In this document: positions 16,877 through 26,911 of the stretch, piece by piece
Numbering within the stretch: position 1 is the first letter of the stretch
How the letters are laid out: every line of letters starts with the position of its first letter
From: Candidatus Scybalomonas excrementigallinarum
GTDB taxonomy: Bacteria; Bacillota; Clostridia; Lachnospirales; Lachnospiraceae
NCBI GenBank assembly: GCA_018710905.1
Contig: DVIZ01000206.1
Location: 1-64,000 of the forward strand
DNA length: 64,000 nt
Direction of reading: 5' to 3'
Position numbers and translations under genes: made by a program
Notes under the pieces: generated by a model
The model's database searches: none
What the model was told of the DNA's origin: nothing
What the model saw: only the letters and a program-made list of their open reading frames with translations

Positions 16877-19807
16877 CTATTGTTCTAAATATTGTTCAAA
16901 CTCTTCAAAAGTCATCATAACTTTTCTTGGTTTTGTTCCTTCCTCTGGACCAACAATTCCGGCTTCTGAAAGCTGATCCATAATTCTTGCTGCTCGATTA
17001 AATCCAATTTTAAACATTCTTTGTAACATTCCAATGGACGCTTTTTCTTTTTCAATTACAAATCGAGCTGCATCGATAAAGTATTCATCTTGTTCCGAAC
17101 TAGAAGTTCCTCCCATAACGGTTGCATTATTAATCTTTTCCTCAATGGCTGCTGATGTAGATGCTCCTGCTTCTTCTCCAGCATTTTGTTTTAAAAATTC
17201 TACAACTTCTGATACTTCTTCATCCGAAATAAATGCTCCTTGCACACGAACTGGTTTTTGATAACCAGATGGATAAAAGAGCATATCTCCTTTTCCGAGT
17301 AATTTTTCCGCTCCATTCATATCGATAATCGTTCGACTATCCACACCCGAAGAAACGGAAAAAGCAATTCTAGAAGGTACATTTGCTTTAATTAAACCAG
17401 TGATGACATTTACTGATGGTCTTTGTGTTGCAATAACAAGGTGAATTCCTGCCGCACGCGCCAGCTGAGAAAGACGAACAATCGCATCTTCCACTTCTCC
17501 TGGAGCTACCATCATTAAGTCTGCAAGCTCATCGACAATAATGACAATTTGTGGAAGTTTTTGTAAATCTCCATCTTCTCTCGTGTCATCTTGTGCTAAT
17601 ACTTCTTCTACTTTTTTATTATATCCTTTTAAATTGCGCACACCATATTCAGCAAATTTCTTATAGCGATCGGTCATCTCCATAACCGCCCAATTTAAAG
17701 CGCTAGAAGCTTTCTTTGGATCGGTAACAACAGGAATTAACAAATGCGGAATTCCATTATAAGTACTTAATTCTACGACCTTTGGATCGATCATGATCAT
17801 CTTAACATCACTTGGCTTTGCCTTATATAAAATACTCATAATTAAAGTATTGATACAAACGGATTTACCAGATCCAGTCGCACCTGCAATTAAAAGATGA
17901 GGCATTTTTGCAATATCGGTTACAACGGTTTTTCCACCAATATCCTTTCCTACTGCAAAAGCGATATCCGATGGGAATTTTTTAAATTCTTCATTCTCAA
18001 TTAGATCACGGAACATAACCGTTGAATTTGTCTTATTTGGCACTTCAATCCCAACTGCTGCTTTTCCTGGAATCGGTGCTTCAATTCGAATATCCGCCGC
18101 AGCCAAATTTAACTTAATATCATCCGCTAATCCGACAATTTTACTCACTTTTACTCCCTGTTCAGGTTGAAGTTCATATCGAGTAACTGCTGGACCTTGG
18201 CTCACATCCGTAATCGTTACCCCGACTCCAAAATTCTCTAACGTCTGTTGTAATTTTAACGCCGTAGAACGTAATTCTTCTTTTGTATCGGAATTATCAT
18301 TTCTTGTTCCACGATTCAAAAGATCGATTGGCGGAAATTGATATTCTTTCTTTGGCACCATAGGTGTTCCCATTGGTTCTATTTCTTCTTTTTGTAGGAA
18401 AGCACTTTCTTGTCTCTTTGTTTCCATTGGACGATTTGATACGACTCTTTCGTTAGAAGCGAATGCTCTGTTCTTTGGCTCTGATTGCACTTTTGTTGCC
18501 TTTTTCAAAACAATTTCATCCATATCTGGCATTTCCCCAAAGTCTTCTTCCTCTTTTTGATTGAGTCTTTCTGGTGATAGTTCAAGCATCGGATTTTCTT
18601 TTTTTACTGCTTTTTGACCTTTTTCAAGCCCTGTTAAAAGCAATTCTTCTTCCGTTGGTAAGGAATCAAAATCCCAGCCACCGACTGTATTTTTCGATTC
18701 GACTGGCTGTTCTTTTTTCATAGCAGTATCCATTTCTTTTTTCTCTGGCTCTTTCTTTATAAAAAAGTCTTCTTTTACTTCTTTAATATCATCATTTAAG
18801 AAATGAAAATTAGGTTCTCTTCTCTTTGGTCTTTCTTCCGATGTTCTTCCTTGCATCTTATTTAAATCGAAATTAATTCCATCGCTATGATAGGTGAGCT
18901 TTTGAATTTCAGGCTTTTTCTTTTCCTTCTTTTCTTCACTATCCTCCATTAAAAGAGGGGATTTTTGAGGCAATGTAGCGTTCTCTGGAAGCACCATCGT
19001 TTTTTTATAAAGTTCTGGATCTTTTACAAGATTTTTTCTCTCTTCTTCTAAAAATACTTTCTTAATCTGCTTTTTATTGGCTAACTTTTGTTTTCTCTGT
19101 TCCCGAATCTCATCTAAATTTTTCTTAGCAACCGCACTGTTTTCTTTTACATTAGTCGCCACAAATTCTCCACTCTCTTTTACAAAAGAGACAAAAGAAC
19201 GCTCGGTAATCAATACAAAAGAAATGAGTAAAAGAGCGATAATGGCCACATAAGCACCAAAAGTACCTAAATATTGATAGAACAGACGACTAAACATCGC
19301 CCCTAAATAGCCACCTCCAATATGGTGTTTCGCGGAATATGTATAAGCATCCTCTAACTTTGCTACGTCAATTTCTACTATCATCTGCCATAGTGTAGAC
19401 AAACATATAACTGCAACCGCCCCTAAAATTACTTTTTTTATAGCTAAACTGCTAAAATCATTTGAGAGTAGCAAAGCAATTGCTAAACAGACTAAAATTG
19501 GCAAAATATACTGAATTCCCCCAAATAATCCAAACATTGTATCACTGACTGCTTGTCCAATTTTTCCACACAGAGAAAAATTGCTGAGCATAAAAAATAA
19601 CATGATTGCAATTGATGCTAATAAAAAAATCTCTCCATAAAATTGGCTAAAATCTTTTCTCTCTTCCCCCTGTTGTGGTGTCTGCTTTTTTGTCTGGCTT
19701 GTTGATGTTGTCGTTCTCTTTCCTTGCTTTGTTTCCGTTTTATTTGAACCACTCGGCCTTTTCTTTGTTTGAGACGACTTTGGTGTTGATTTCTTACTCG
19801 CTGCCAT
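16877..19807 (-). CDS. ftsK: FtsK/SpoIIIE-family DNA translocase
   Basis: Septal DNA pump that clears chromosomal DNA from division or sporulation septa. Four N-terminal membrane helices (about 55-210) are followed by a long charged Lys/Glu-rich linker. The motor domain carries Walker A G-A-T-G-S-G-K-S at about 642 and Walker B I-I-V-D-E-L-A-D. The winged-helix gamma domain (about 908-976) reads the polar guide sequences. The in-frame ATG at 19891 is not used: AAAGGAG precedes the ATG at 19807, giving 976 aa. Adjacency to tepA (across arcC) resembles the Bacillus spoIIIE-tepA neighbourhood. Whether it is the vegetative FtsK, the sporulation SpoIIIE or a dual-role protein is open. Confidence 0.95.
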   Translation of the reverse strand: MAASKKSTPKSSQTKKRPSGSNKTETKQGKRTTTSTSQTKKQTPQQGEERKDFSQFYGEIFLLASIAIMLFFMLSNFSLCGKIGQAVSDTMFGLFGGIQYILPILVCLAIALLLSNDFSSLAIKKVILGAVAVICLSTLWQMIVEIDVAKLEDAYTYSAKHHIGGGYLGAMFSRLFYQYLGTFGAYVAIIALLLISFVLITERSFVSFVKESGEFVATNVKENSAVAKKNLDEIREQRKQKLANKKQIKKVFLEEERKNLVKDPELYKKTMVLPENATLPQKSPLLMEDSEEKKEKKKPEIQKLTYHSDGINFDLNKMQGRTSEERPKRREPNFHFLNDDIKEVKEDFFIKKEPEKKEMDTAMKKEQPVESKNTVGGWDFDSLPTEEELLLTGLEKGQKAVKKENPMLELSPERLNQKEEEDFGEMPDMDEIVLKKATKVQSEPKNRAFASNERVVSNRPMETKRQESAFLQKEEIEPMGTPMVPKKEYQFPPIDLLNRGTRNDNSDTKEELRSTALKLQQTLENFGVGVTITDVSQGPAVTRYELQPEQGVKVSKIVGLADDIKLNLAAADIRIEAPIPGKAAVGIEVPNKTNSTVMFRDLIENEEFKKFPSDIAFAVGKDIGGKTVVTDIAKMPHLLIAGATGSGKSVCINTLIMSILYKAKPSDVKMIMIDPKVVELSTYNGIPHLLIPVVTDPKKASSALNWAVMEMTDRYKKFAEYGVRNLKGYNKKVEEVLAQDDTREDGDLQKLPQIVIIVDELADLMMVAPGEVEDAIVRLSQLARAAGIHLVIATQRPSVNVITGLIKANVPSRIAFSVSSGVDSRTIIDMNGAEKLLGKGDMLFYPSGYQKPVRVQGAFISDEEVSEVVEFLKQNAGEEAGASTSAAIEEKINNATVMGGTSSSEQDEYFIDAARFVIEKEKASIGMLQRMFKIGFNRAARIMDQLSEAGIVGPEEGTKPRKVMMTFEEFEQYLEQ

Positions 19808-19950
19808 TCCAAATACTCCTTTCAAACATAACTCTAAAAAATGCTTACCACCTTTTTTGATTGTAATGAATTTTTTTATCCATTCTTCCATTCAAATAAA
19901 TGGGCATAACAATAGCTGTTGTTTTATCAATTCCAACAGCTTATAAAAAT

Positions 19951-19979
19951 ATTGTACTATTAATATAGGAAGAAGTAAA
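19951..19979 (-). promoter_or_regulatory. promoter of ftsK
   Basis: Leftward -35 TTTACT (19974-19979) and -10 TACAAT (19951-19956) with a 17-bp spacer. The transcript would start with a small AGCTGTTG/CAACAGCT hairpin (about 19914-19940), about 110 bp ahead of the start codon. Confidence 0.5.
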
Positions 19980-19990
19980 GTTCATTTTTA

Positions 19991-20019
19991 TTGCTTTTTT
20001 AATTATCCTTTTGTATAAT
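19991..20019 (+). promoter_or_regulatory. promoter of the carbamate-kinase gene
   Basis: -35 TTGCTT (19991-19996) and -10 TATAAT (20014-20019) with a 17-bp spacer, about 80 bp before the start codon. Confidence 0.6.
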
Positions 20020-20097
20020 TTAATAAGAAAATAAGGGCTTTATAAAAATAACGAATTTCCTTATTAAAAATGATGAAATAAAAAGAGAGGTATTGTT

Positions 20098-21033
20098 ATG
20101 GTTAAGAAAAAAGTTGTAGTGGCACTTGGACATAGTGCTTTAGGAGTGACTCTTCCAGAACAGATGGCAGCAGTAAAAGTTGCTGCAAGCTCTATCGCTG
20201 ATTTAATTGAAAATGGATGTCAAGTCGTTATTTCTCATAGTAATGGACCACAAGTAGGAATGATTCACCGTGCTATGAATGAATTCAGTAAAATTCATGG
20301 CGATTTTACAAATGCCCCTATGTCAGTTTGTTCTGCTATGAGCCAAGGATATATCGGTTATGATTTACAAAATGCTCTTCATGAAGAACTGCTTCGTCGT
20401 GGTATTTTTAAAACAGTTGTCACTGTCATTACCCAAGTTGCTGTCGATCCTTATGATGATGCTTTCTTCCAACCAACGAAAACAATCGGACGTATTCTTA
20501 CAGAAGAAGAAGCGGAAATGGAAAAAAAGAAAGGAAATCATGTCGTTCCTGTGGAAGGTGGATTCCAACGTATTATCGCCTCTCCTGAACCAAAAGAAAT
20601 TATTGAAATCGATGCGATCAAAAGCCTTGTAGATGCTGGGCATATTGTAATCGCTTGTGGTGGCGGTGGAATCCCTGTTCTCCGTCAAGATGTTCATTTA
20701 AAGGGAGCTAGCGCAGTTATTGAAAAGGATTTAACAAGTGCGGTGCTTGCCAACGCCTTAGACGTAGACGAGCTTATGATTTTATCTGGAATCGAACATT
20801 TAACGATTCATGAAGGAACAGAAAAAGAAGTTGTTCTTAAAAATATTTCAACAAAGACTGCCAAAGAATATGTTGAAAACGGTTTCTTTCCAAAAGAAAC
20901 AACAGGAGCAAAACTAAGTGCTTCTATTTCCTTTATTGGAGATAACAAAGAACGCCGTGCGGTTATCACAGAACTTACAAAGGCATTAGAAGGCCATGAA
21001 GGAAAGACAGGAACTATCATTACAGCGGAGTAA
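20098..21033 (+). CDS. arcC: carbamate kinase-like amino-acid kinase family protein
   Basis: Carbamate kinases transfer phosphate between ADP/ATP and carbamoyl phosphate/carbamate, usually at the end of arginine-deiminase or purine-derived pathways. Family blocks are clear over 311 aa: S-N-G-P-Q-V-G-M-I, M-S-V-C-S-A-M-S-Q-G-Y-I-G-Y-D-L-Q, D-P-Y-D-D-A-F, A-C-G-G-G-G-I-P-V and G-A-S-A-V-I-E-K-D. Two normally conserved N-terminal spots differ. The G-G-N-A-L-G nucleotide/substrate loop reads G-H-S-A-L-G (11-16), and T-H-G-N-G-P reads S-H-S-N-G-P. No arginine deiminase, carbamoyltransferase or antiporter gene is adjacent. It may therefore be a specialised subfamily rather than the arc-operon enzyme; the symbol is by homology only. 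Confidence 0.8.
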   Translation: MVKKKVVVALGHSALGVTLPEQMAAVKVAASSIADLIENGCQVVISHSNGPQVGMIHRAMNEFSKIHGDFTNAPMSVCSAMSQGYIGYDLQNALHEELLRRGIFKTVVTVITQVAVDPYDDAFFQPTKTIGRILTEEEAEMEKKKGNHVVPVEGGFQRIIASPEPKEIIEIDAIKSLVDAGHIVIACGGGGIPVLRQDVHLKGASAVIEKDLTSAVLANALDVDELMILSGIEHLTIHEGTEKEVVLKNISTKTAKEYVENGFFPKETTGAKLSASISFIGDNKERRAVITELTKALEGHEGKTGTIITAE

Positions 21034-21039
21034 TGAAAT

Positions 21040-21240
21040 TTGCAAAGCAAAGTTATCTTCTTTGCATACAATGAGAAAATCGCTCCGCGGTTTTCTCATG
21101 TTCGTGGGCGGCGTCAAATAGAAATGCAAGCATTTCTGCTTGACTTATGCCTTCCACGCAAGCTGCGCATCGTTCGCACGTAGTGCTTTTTTATGTTATA
21201 GGATAACTCGCTTGCGAGGAATTTCCTATAACATAAAAAA
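21040..21240 (+). repeat. dispersed intergenic repeat, copy B
   Basis: Long copy, more G+C-rich than its flanks. It contains a 17/17-base inverted repeat (21187-21203 with 21224-21240) around AACTCGCTTGCGAGGAATT. It also has an ATGAGAAAA/TTTTCTCAT hairpin (about 21071-21099), and a 32-base block at 21163-21194 identical to 50732-50763 of copy E. It lies between the convergent arcC and tepA genes. Confidence 0.75.
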
Positions 21241-21303
21241 AGGAGTTACAACATACAATCAGGAAATCTTATCCTTTCTTGTATTATAGTAACTCCTTTT
21301 TTT
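21235..21303. terminator. bidirectional terminator between arcC and tepA
   Basis: AAAAAGGAGTTAC (about 21236-21249) pairs with GTAACTCCTTTTT (about 21289-21303), with A- and T-runs at the two ends. Its left arm shares the A-run that closes repeat copy B. Confidence 0.75.
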
Positions 21304-21310
21304 GTTTCTT

Positions 21311-22096
21311 TTATGATATTTTTGTCTGTTCAATCATATCATATAGTTTTTCCATAGCGTCTTTAATTCCTCCAATGGAATCAATTAAACCTTCTTTTAC
21401 CGCTTCTTTTCCATCAAGCATTGTTCCAACATCTTTTACTAATTGGGAAGTGTCAAGCATTAATTCTTCCATTCTCTCTTGACTCATGCCAGAATGGTTG
21501 GATACAAATTCCGTAATTCTATCTTGTATCTTTTCAATATTACGATAAGACTGAATCACCCCAATAAACATTCCACCAGAACGTACTGGATGAATGACCA
21601 TCGTAGCACTTGGTACAATAAAAGAATAATCAGAAGAAACGGCTAAAGGAACGCCAATGGAATGTCCTCCTCCAAGAACAAGAGAAACCGTTGGCTTACT
21701 CAAGGAGGCAATCATCTCTGCAATGGCAAGACCAGCCTCCACATCTCCTCCAACCGTATTTAAAAGAACTAATACTCCATCGATTTCATCGTTATCCTCT
21801 ATCATAGCAAGTTGTGGTAAAACATGCTCATATTTTGTTGTCTTTTGAGAAGAACCTGCATTTTCATGCCCTTCAATTTCCCCAATAATATTGAGTAAAT
21901 GAATTTTATATTTCCTTTTATTTCCATTTAATGTCACTTGCCCGATCTCACCAATGCGCTCGAGATCTTTTGCCTCTTTTTCTTGTCGTTCTTCTACTTC
22001 TTTTTCATTCTCCATCGGTTGTATTTTATCATTCCTACGATTTAATCTCATATCAGGAATTGAAGAGTTTCTATAGCTTTGTTGTATTCTGTACAT
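21311..22096 (-). CDS. tepA: ClpP-fold serine peptidase, TepA-like
   Basis: Cytoplasmic member of the ClpP/crotonase superfamily. TepA (YmfB) of Bacillus was linked to protein export and spore small-protein turnover. The ClpP-like core spans about 65-245: I-G-E-I-E-G near the start, the oxyanion-type N-T-V-G-G-D, the nucleophile region G-G-G-H-S-I-G (Ser) and the His in M-V-I-H-P-V. An acidic, probably disordered 50-residue N-terminus precedes it. The reading frame can begin at TTG 22111, but TTTGGAGG is spaced for the ATG at 22096, giving 261 aa. It is near ftsK as in Bacillus. The exact substrate is unknown. Confidence 0.8.
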   Translation of the reverse strand: MYRIQQSYRNSSIPDMRLNRRNDKIQPMENEKEVEERQEKEAKDLERIGEIGQVTLNGNKRKYKIHLLNIIGEIEGHENAGSSQKTTKYEHVLPQLAMIEDNDEIDGVLVLLNTVGGDVEAGLAIAEMIASLSKPTVSLVLGGGHSIGVPLAVSSDYSFIVPSATMVIHPVRSGGMFIGVIQSYRNIEKIQDRITEFVSNHSGMSQERMEELMLDTSQLVKDVGTMLDGKEAVKEGLIDSIGGIKDAMEKLYDMIEQTKIS

Positions 22097-22279
22097 TATT
22101 ATTTCCTCCAAATCGTCATTTAAAAGGATTCCGCCTCTTATCGTTATTCCATTTGTCTTTTCTTATCATGTACAGATTTTTTATTCTTATGCGAATTTCT
22201 ATTAAATTCTATTTTTCCTCATTGTATCTTTTCCATTGGAATGATAAAAATAACTCCATTGATAACATATTTTTTCTTT

Positions 22280-22786
22280 TTATCTCCACTCAATCACCGT
22301 TTTGGATGGAAGTTGTTTTCGAATTCCATTTATCATTGTTTCGGATGGCTCAAATAAAAGTTTAACTCCTTTTCCATCTTGCTTTGTAATAACTGCATAT
22401 ACGTTTTTGCTACTTTGCCCTGATGTACAATCGATCACTTTAAGTGCATTTGTATCTACATCTTTTACTTTTTGATGGGTAGCAGGACCAATAATGTCTG
22501 CTTGTTTTAAGTCCAATGTTAATAATTGTTTTCTTTTTTCTTTTGACATAATTTTTGCCACATCCAAATCTGTCATTGTTAACGCATATTCATATTCTAT
22601 ATTCAAACGTTTAAATAAGAAATAATCAAATGCAATTGCCGCTGCCACAACTAAAATACCCACAAATGGGATAAATGGAGAGGCGATAACAATAAGAATT
22701 GTGAGGATAATTGCCCCCACTTTTTTCATCAAATCCTTGCTATCTGGTTGTTTTTTTACGATTGCTTCACAAAAAATATCACTCAT
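22280..22786 (-). CDS. uncharacterised membrane-anchored protein (possible DUF6106 type)
   Basis: No firm family recognition. Two adjacent hydrophobic helices (about 22-58: A-I-I-L-T-I-L-I-V-I-A-S-P-F-I-P-F-V-G and following) are followed by a cytoplasmic-type domain of about 105 residues. The segment I-E-Y-E-Y-A-L-T-M-T-D-L-D-V and a K-K-R-K-Q-L-L-T-L-D-L basic stretch recall small Lachnospiraceae proteins annotated DUF6106; I hold this loosely. AGGAAGA before the ATG gives 168 aa. It sits 25 bp downstream of the AI-2E-type permease gene, so the two are probably co-transcribed. Confidence 0.6.
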   Translation of the reverse strand: MSDIFCEAIVKKQPDSKDLMKKVGAIILTILIVIASPFIPFVGILVVAAAIAFDYFLFKRLNIEYEYALTMTDLDVAKIMSKEKRKQLLTLDLKQADIIGPATHQKVKDVDTNALKVIDCTSGQSSKNVYAVITKQDGKGVKLLFEPSETMINGIRKQLPSKTVIEWR

Positions 22787-22811
22787 TCTTCCTATACCCT
22801 TTCTGTCTTTC

Positions 22812-24014
22812 CTATAACTCTTTATAATCTTCTGTATTTATCGACATTTTCTTCTTTCGCAAGCCATGATTGACAAGTCTTGATATAATATCGTAAATAA
22901 CAGCAAACGTTGGCACTCCAATAATCATACCAACAAATCCAAACAGTCCCCCAAATAAAAGAATGGAAAACAATACCCAAAAACTCGAAATTCCTGTGGA
23001 ATCTCCAAGAATCTTTGGACCAAGAATATTTCCATCAAACTGTTGGAGAAGCAAAATAAAAATTAAAAAATAAATACATTGAATTGGACTTTCCATTAAA
23101 ATAAATAATGCCGTTGGAATTGCTCCAATAAATGGTCCAAAAAATGGAATAATATTTGTCACGCCGATAATAACACTAATCAGCATAACATATGGCATTT
23201 TTAAAATTGTCATAACAATGAAACAAATAATTCCAATAATTAGAGAATCTAATAATTTACCGCTGATAAATCCACCAAACATTTTATGAATAAAACGAAC
23301 TTCTTCTATCACTAATTTTGCATGTTCTTCTTTCATTGCACTATAGACAATTTTCTTTCCTTGTGCCACAAAAGTATCTTTACTATTCAATACATAAATT
23401 GCTACAATAATACCAATAATAATATTTTTAATTAAATTCACAACATTGCTAATCGATAACAAAATTCCTGTTGTAATTCCATTTAATAATTTTTGAATAT
23501 TAGGCATTAAAAAGCTATTGAACCAATCGTTCATATTACTAGTCATATCACTGCTAATAATAAGGTTTTTTAACTCTGGATTATCTTCCGCAATTTGTTG
23601 TACCCAATCAATAAAGTTGCGATAGCTATCGGGAGCCATCTGAATAATACTCGTCAGACTTTCCAGCACTTGCGGAATTACCATTGCAATTAGCCCTGCA
23701 ACAACTGCAATTGCCAGTACAATCGTCAAAGTAATACTAAACACTTTTCCTAAAAAAAGGACGCGCTTCTCACTCTTTAGTTTTTTCTGCAAAAACGGAA
23801 TTATTTTTTTCATAAAATAGTTATAAATAGGAATGGTTAAATACGCAATCACAAGACCGTAAATAATCGGCATTAAAATTCCAATAATTGTATGAATGAC
23901 TTGTTGGATCGCTTCTACTTTTTGAATAATAAAATAAAGTAAAATCCCAAATCCTATAATGACACACCCTGTAATCCCTGCATAAATATACTTCTTCAAC
24001 TCCTCTTTATTCAA
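22812..24014 (-). CDS. AI-2E/PerM-family membrane permease
   Basis: Polytopic membrane protein of the family named after the E. coli TqsA exporter. Members act as small-molecule exporters or Na+/H+ antiporters, so substrate is not predictable. The usual pattern is present: paired N-terminal helices, a periplasmic-type region, then a helical core with P-F-F-G-P-F-I-G and the final F-G-x-V-G-M-I-I-G-V-P segment. An open frame reaches 24089, but the best ribosome site (AAAAGGAG, 8 bp away) serves a TTG at 24014 starting L-N-K-E-E-L, giving about 400 aa. It leads a likely two-gene unit with the DUF protein. Confidence 0.8.
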   Translation of the reverse strand: MNKEELKKYIYAGITGCVIIGFGILLYFIIQKVEAIQQVIHTIIGILMPIIYGLVIAYLTIPIYNYFMKKIIPFLQKKLKSEKRVLFLGKVFSITLTIVLAIAVVAGLIAMVIPQVLESLTSIIQMAPDSYRNFIDWVQQIAEDNPELKNLIISSDMTSNMNDWFNSFLMPNIQKLLNGITTGILLSISNVVNLIKNIIIGIIVAIYVLNSKDTFVAQGKKIVYSAMKEEHAKLVIEEVRFIHKMFGGFISGKLLDSLIIGIICFIVMTILKMPYVMLISVIIGVTNIIPFFGPFIGAIPTALFILMESPIQCIYFLIFILLLQQFDGNILGPKILGDSTGISSFWVLFSILLFGGLFGFVGMIIGVPTFAVIYDIISRLVNHGLRKKKMSINTEDYKEL

Positions 24015-24169
24015 GACATCGACTCCTTTTTTGTAACATATTGCTGTCATATGCTGTTTTACATTCTTTACTATTGTATCATTTTCCAATTAAAGATACA
24101 ACCTTGGTTTTTTTAAGTTTTCCTTTTATGAATTCTATACTATTTGTAGACTATTTTTCACTTATTTTA

Positions 24170-24205
24170 GAAGAAAACGGCATAGTCCTTATTGAACTAT
24201 GCCGT
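24170..24205 (-). terminator. terminator after galE
   Basis: ACGGCATAGT (24177-24186) and ACTATGCCGT (24196-24205) form a perfect ten-base stem, with TTTTCTT following on the leftward strand, 9 bp past the galE stop. Confidence 0.85.
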
Positions 24206-24213
24206 TGTTTTCT

Positions 24214-25239
24214 TTAGCCTTCGTATCCGTTTGGATTATTAGACTGCCATCTCCAAGAGTCCTCGCACATTTCATCAATTCCTCGTTCTGCAACCCAGCC
24301 TAATTCTTCTCTTGCCTTCGTTGCATCTGCATAGCATTGAGCAACATCACCAGCTCTTCTTGGCTTAATTTCATATTTAATCTCATGACCACAAGCTTTT
24401 TCATATGCTTTTACAACTTGAAGGACAGAATATCCGTTTCCTGTTCCTAAGTTATAAACGTGAGTTCCATCTCGATCCTCTAATTTTTGAATTGCTTTTA
24501 CATGGCCAATGGCTAAATCCACTACATGAATATAATCACGCACTCCTGTTCCATCTGGTGTATCATAATCATCGCCAAACACACCTAGACACTCTAGTTT
24601 CCCAACTGCCACTTGTGCAACATAAGGAACTAAATTGTTTGGGATTCCTTTTGGATCTTCTCCCATAAGCCCTGACTTATGAGCTCCAATTGGATTAAAG
24701 TATCGAAGAAGAATGACATTCCACTCTGGATCCGCTGTATGTAAATCTAATAAAATTTGTTCTAACATAGCTTTTGTACGTCCATATGGGTTTGTAACTT
24801 CTGCAATCGTACAAAGCGGACATTCTTCTGTAATCGGAACAAATGCTGGATCGCCATATACCGTTGCTGATGAGCTAAATACAATATTTTTCACTCCATG
24901 ATTTCTCATAACATCACAAAGTACTAATGTTCCTGTAATGTTATTATGATAATATTCTAGTGGTTTCGCAACCGATTCTCCAACTGCTTTTAACCCTGCA
25001 AACTGAATAACAGAATCAATCTTTTGTTCTTCAAAAATCTTTTCAATTGCTTCTCGATCTAATAAATCTGCCTCATAAAATGTTACTTTTTTTCCAGTAA
25101 TCTGCTCCACTCTTTCTAAAGCTACTTTACTAGAATTGTAGAGATTGTCAACAACTACAACTTCATATCCCGCATTTAATAATTCTACACATGTGTGGCT
25201 ACCAATATATCCCGCACCGCCTGCTACTAAAATCGCCAT
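24214..25239 (-). CDS. galE: UDP-glucose 4-epimerase
   Basis: Interconverts UDP-glucose and UDP-galactose for galactose use and surface polysaccharides. The extended SDR features are present: G-G-A-G-Y-I-G-S at the N-terminus, the S-S-S-A-T-V-Y-G segment with catalytic Ser, and the Y-x3-K in [15 protein letters not shown] and [13 protein letters not shown] are typical of GalE rather than other sugar epimerases. 341 aa, AGGAGGG ahead of the ATG. No Leloir partner genes adjoin; the next gene upstream is a nucleotidyltransferase, suggesting nucleotide-sugar supply. Confidence 0.95.
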   Translation of the reverse strand: MAILVAGGAGYIGSHTCVELLNAGYEVVVVDNLYNSSKVALERVEQITGKKVTFYEADLLDREAIEKIFEEQKIDSVIQFAGLKAVGESVAKPLEYYHNNITGTLVLCDVMRNHGVKNIVFSSSATVYGDPAFVPITEECPLCTIAEVTNPYGRTKAMLEQILLDLHTADPEWNVILLRYFNPIGAHKSGLMGEDPKGIPNNLVPYVAQVAVGKLECLGVFGDDYDTPDGTGVRDYIHVVDLAIGHVKAIQKLEDRDGTHVYNLGTGNGYSVLQVVKAYEKACGHEIKYEIKPRRAGDVAQCYADATKAREELGWVAERGIDEMCEDSWRWQSNNPNGYEG

Positions 25240-25462
25240 TTGTTTGCCCTCCTATGTCTTACAAGTTTTTACTTTGTGTTCTATCTTTCTTTTCTACAAA
25301 AGAATCCGTCATATGTAACCATAGATGCTCACATATCACTTCTTTTTCTATTATAACACAAATTTTGTTTTTATACATATTTTTTGTTCATATTTTTCAT
25401 TATTTTTTATAGATTTTTCTTATTCTAGTTTCATAACGATAACAATAGAGGCCTTTTCTTCT

Positions 25463-26395
25463 TTATCTTTCGATTTCTTCCCAAAGATTTTGAGGATAAA
25501 TGCCATCATCTTTTAATTTTTGAATGGCTTTTACTACTTGCTCCTTATCTTCTTTATAAGTCACTCCATACCAACGTGCACCAGAATGTAATACTGTAGC
25601 TGTTGCTTTTCCTTTTTGAATTAATTTATCAACGACTGTTGGCAAGAAATACTCACATTTTAATGGATTAGTTTTAATATTTTTTGCTAAGAAACGTGGA
25701 AAAGTATCCTCTAATTCATGAATTAAACTTTTGGAAAATCCCCACATATTCATAGAAACCGTACTTCCCATTGGAATCGAAATCCAAGTTTCTCCATCAT
25801 CTTCTGTGTACGCTACCCCTTCTTCTCTCTTCTCAATTCTTGTTCTTTCATGAATCGTAATTAACATATTGTCTTGATCGATTTCGCAAATACCTCTTGC
25901 TACATGACCATTCTCTGTCAACGTATTTTCCAACTGGTATCCTACCATACAATAACGGTAGCGTTCATCGTCTTGTTGGGTAGAAAGAAACTGATAGAGC
26001 ACTTGATAAGCCTCTTGCCCATAATAATCATCTGCATTGATTACAGCAAACGGTCCATCGATAATATCTCTACAACTTAAAATTGCATGTCCTGTACCCC
26101 AAGGTTTCTTTCTTTCTTCTGGAACATGAAATCCTGCTGGAATATCTTCTAGATCTTGAAAAACATAATGTACTTTAATCTGTTTTTCTATGCGATCTCC
26201 AATGGCCTTTTTAAATTCTTTTTCATTTTCCTTCTTTATAATAAAGATCACTTCTTCAAATCCCGCTTTTATGGCATCAAAAATTGAGAAATCAATAATA
26301 ATATGCCCCTGTTCATCGATTGGATCAATTTGTTTTAATCCACCATATCGACTTCCCATACCTGCTGCCATAATAATTAATACTGGTTTTTTCAT
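25463..26395 (-). CDS. sugar-phosphate nucleotidyltransferase family protein
   Basis: Nucleotidyltransferase fold protein of 310 aa. The N-terminal nucleotide-binding motif is M-A-A-G-M-G-S-R-Y-G-G-L-K-Q. The metal-site-type segment A-V-I-N-A-D-D-Y-Y-G and the product-binding W-G-T-G-H-A-I are present. It differs from GalU and RmlA by the Y-G-G-L-K start and the R-W-Y-G-V-T-Y-K-E-D C-terminus, matching a family often annotated only as nucleotidyltransferase in gut Firmicutes and sometimes paired with a choline/aminoglycoside-kinase-like partner; no such partner is here. GAGGAGG precedes the ATG. Substrate unknown. It probably activates a sugar phosphate, consistent with galE next door. Confidence 0.8.
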   Translation of the reverse strand: MKKPVLIIMAAGMGSRYGGLKQIDPIDEQGHIIIDFSIFDAIKAGFEEVIFIIKKENEKEFKKAIGDRIEKQIKVHYVFQDLEDIPAGFHVPEERKKPWGTGHAILSCRDIIDGPFAVINADDYYGQEAYQVLYQFLSTQQDDERYRYCMVGYQLENTLTENGHVARGICEIDQDNMLITIHERTRIEKREEGVAYTEDDGETWISIPMGSTVSMNMWGFSKSLIHELEDTFPRFLAKNIKTNPLKCEYFLPTVVDKLIQKGKATATVLHSGARWYGVTYKEDKEQVVKAIQKLKDDGIYPQNLWEEIER

Positions 26396-26441
26396 TTTTA
26401 TAAGCCTCCTCGCAATTTTTTATTTTATTTGATTCTTCTTT

Positions 26442-26891
26442 CTATAGAAGATCCCGACTGTCTAAAACAATGGTAAAAGGTCCATCGTTTAATAATTCCA
26501 CTTTCATATCGGCTCCAAAAGAACCTTGCTCTACTTTTTCTACTTTTTCTTTTGCAAGTGCAATAAAAAATTCATAAAGTTCATTTGCAACTTCTGGATC
26601 CCCTGCATTGACAAAACTAGGCCTTCTGCCTTTTTTACAATCCGCATAAAGAGTAAACTGAGATACGACTAATAATTCTCCTTTTATCTCTTGTAAAGAT
26701 AAATTGGTCTTTCCATTTTCATCTGCAAAAATACGAAGTCCTATGATCTTATTTACAAACTTCTTCACTTCTTCTTTCGTATCCTCTTTACTAATTCCAA
26801 GAAGCACTAACAGACCTTCTTGAATCGCTCCAATTACGTTTCCTTCCACCGTTACCGATGCTTTTTTTACTCTTTGAATAACCGCTTTCAT
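26442..26891 (-). CDS. dtd: D-aminoacyl-tRNA deacylase
   Basis: Removes D-amino acids (and mischarged Gly) from tRNA as proofreading. The 149-aa protein shows the DTD signatures: M-K-A-V-I-Q-R-V at the start, S-Q-F-T-L-Y-A-D in the middle (catalytic Q-F-T), and the C-terminal [11 protein letters not shown], a variant of the Gly-cisPro-type loop. AAGGAG lies ahead of the ATG. It sits 20 bp downstream of the M16 peptidase gene, probably in one transcript with it. Confidence 0.95.
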   Translation of the reverse strand: MKAVIQRVKKASVTVEGNVIGAIQEGLLVLLGISKEDTKEEVKKFVNKIIGLRIFADENGKTNLSLQEIKGELLVVSQFTLYADCKKGRRPSFVNAGDPEVANELYEFFIALAKEKVEKVEQGSFGADMKVELLNDGPFTIVLDSRDLL

Positions 26892-26911
26892 CTGCTTCTC
26901 CTTTTATTTTT

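Noticed and set aside
21931-22365. 144-codon + strand frame across the tepA start and its upstream gap
   Set aside because: Phe/Ser/Leu-rich A+T artefact overlapping the certain tepA N-terminus and the end of the next gene.
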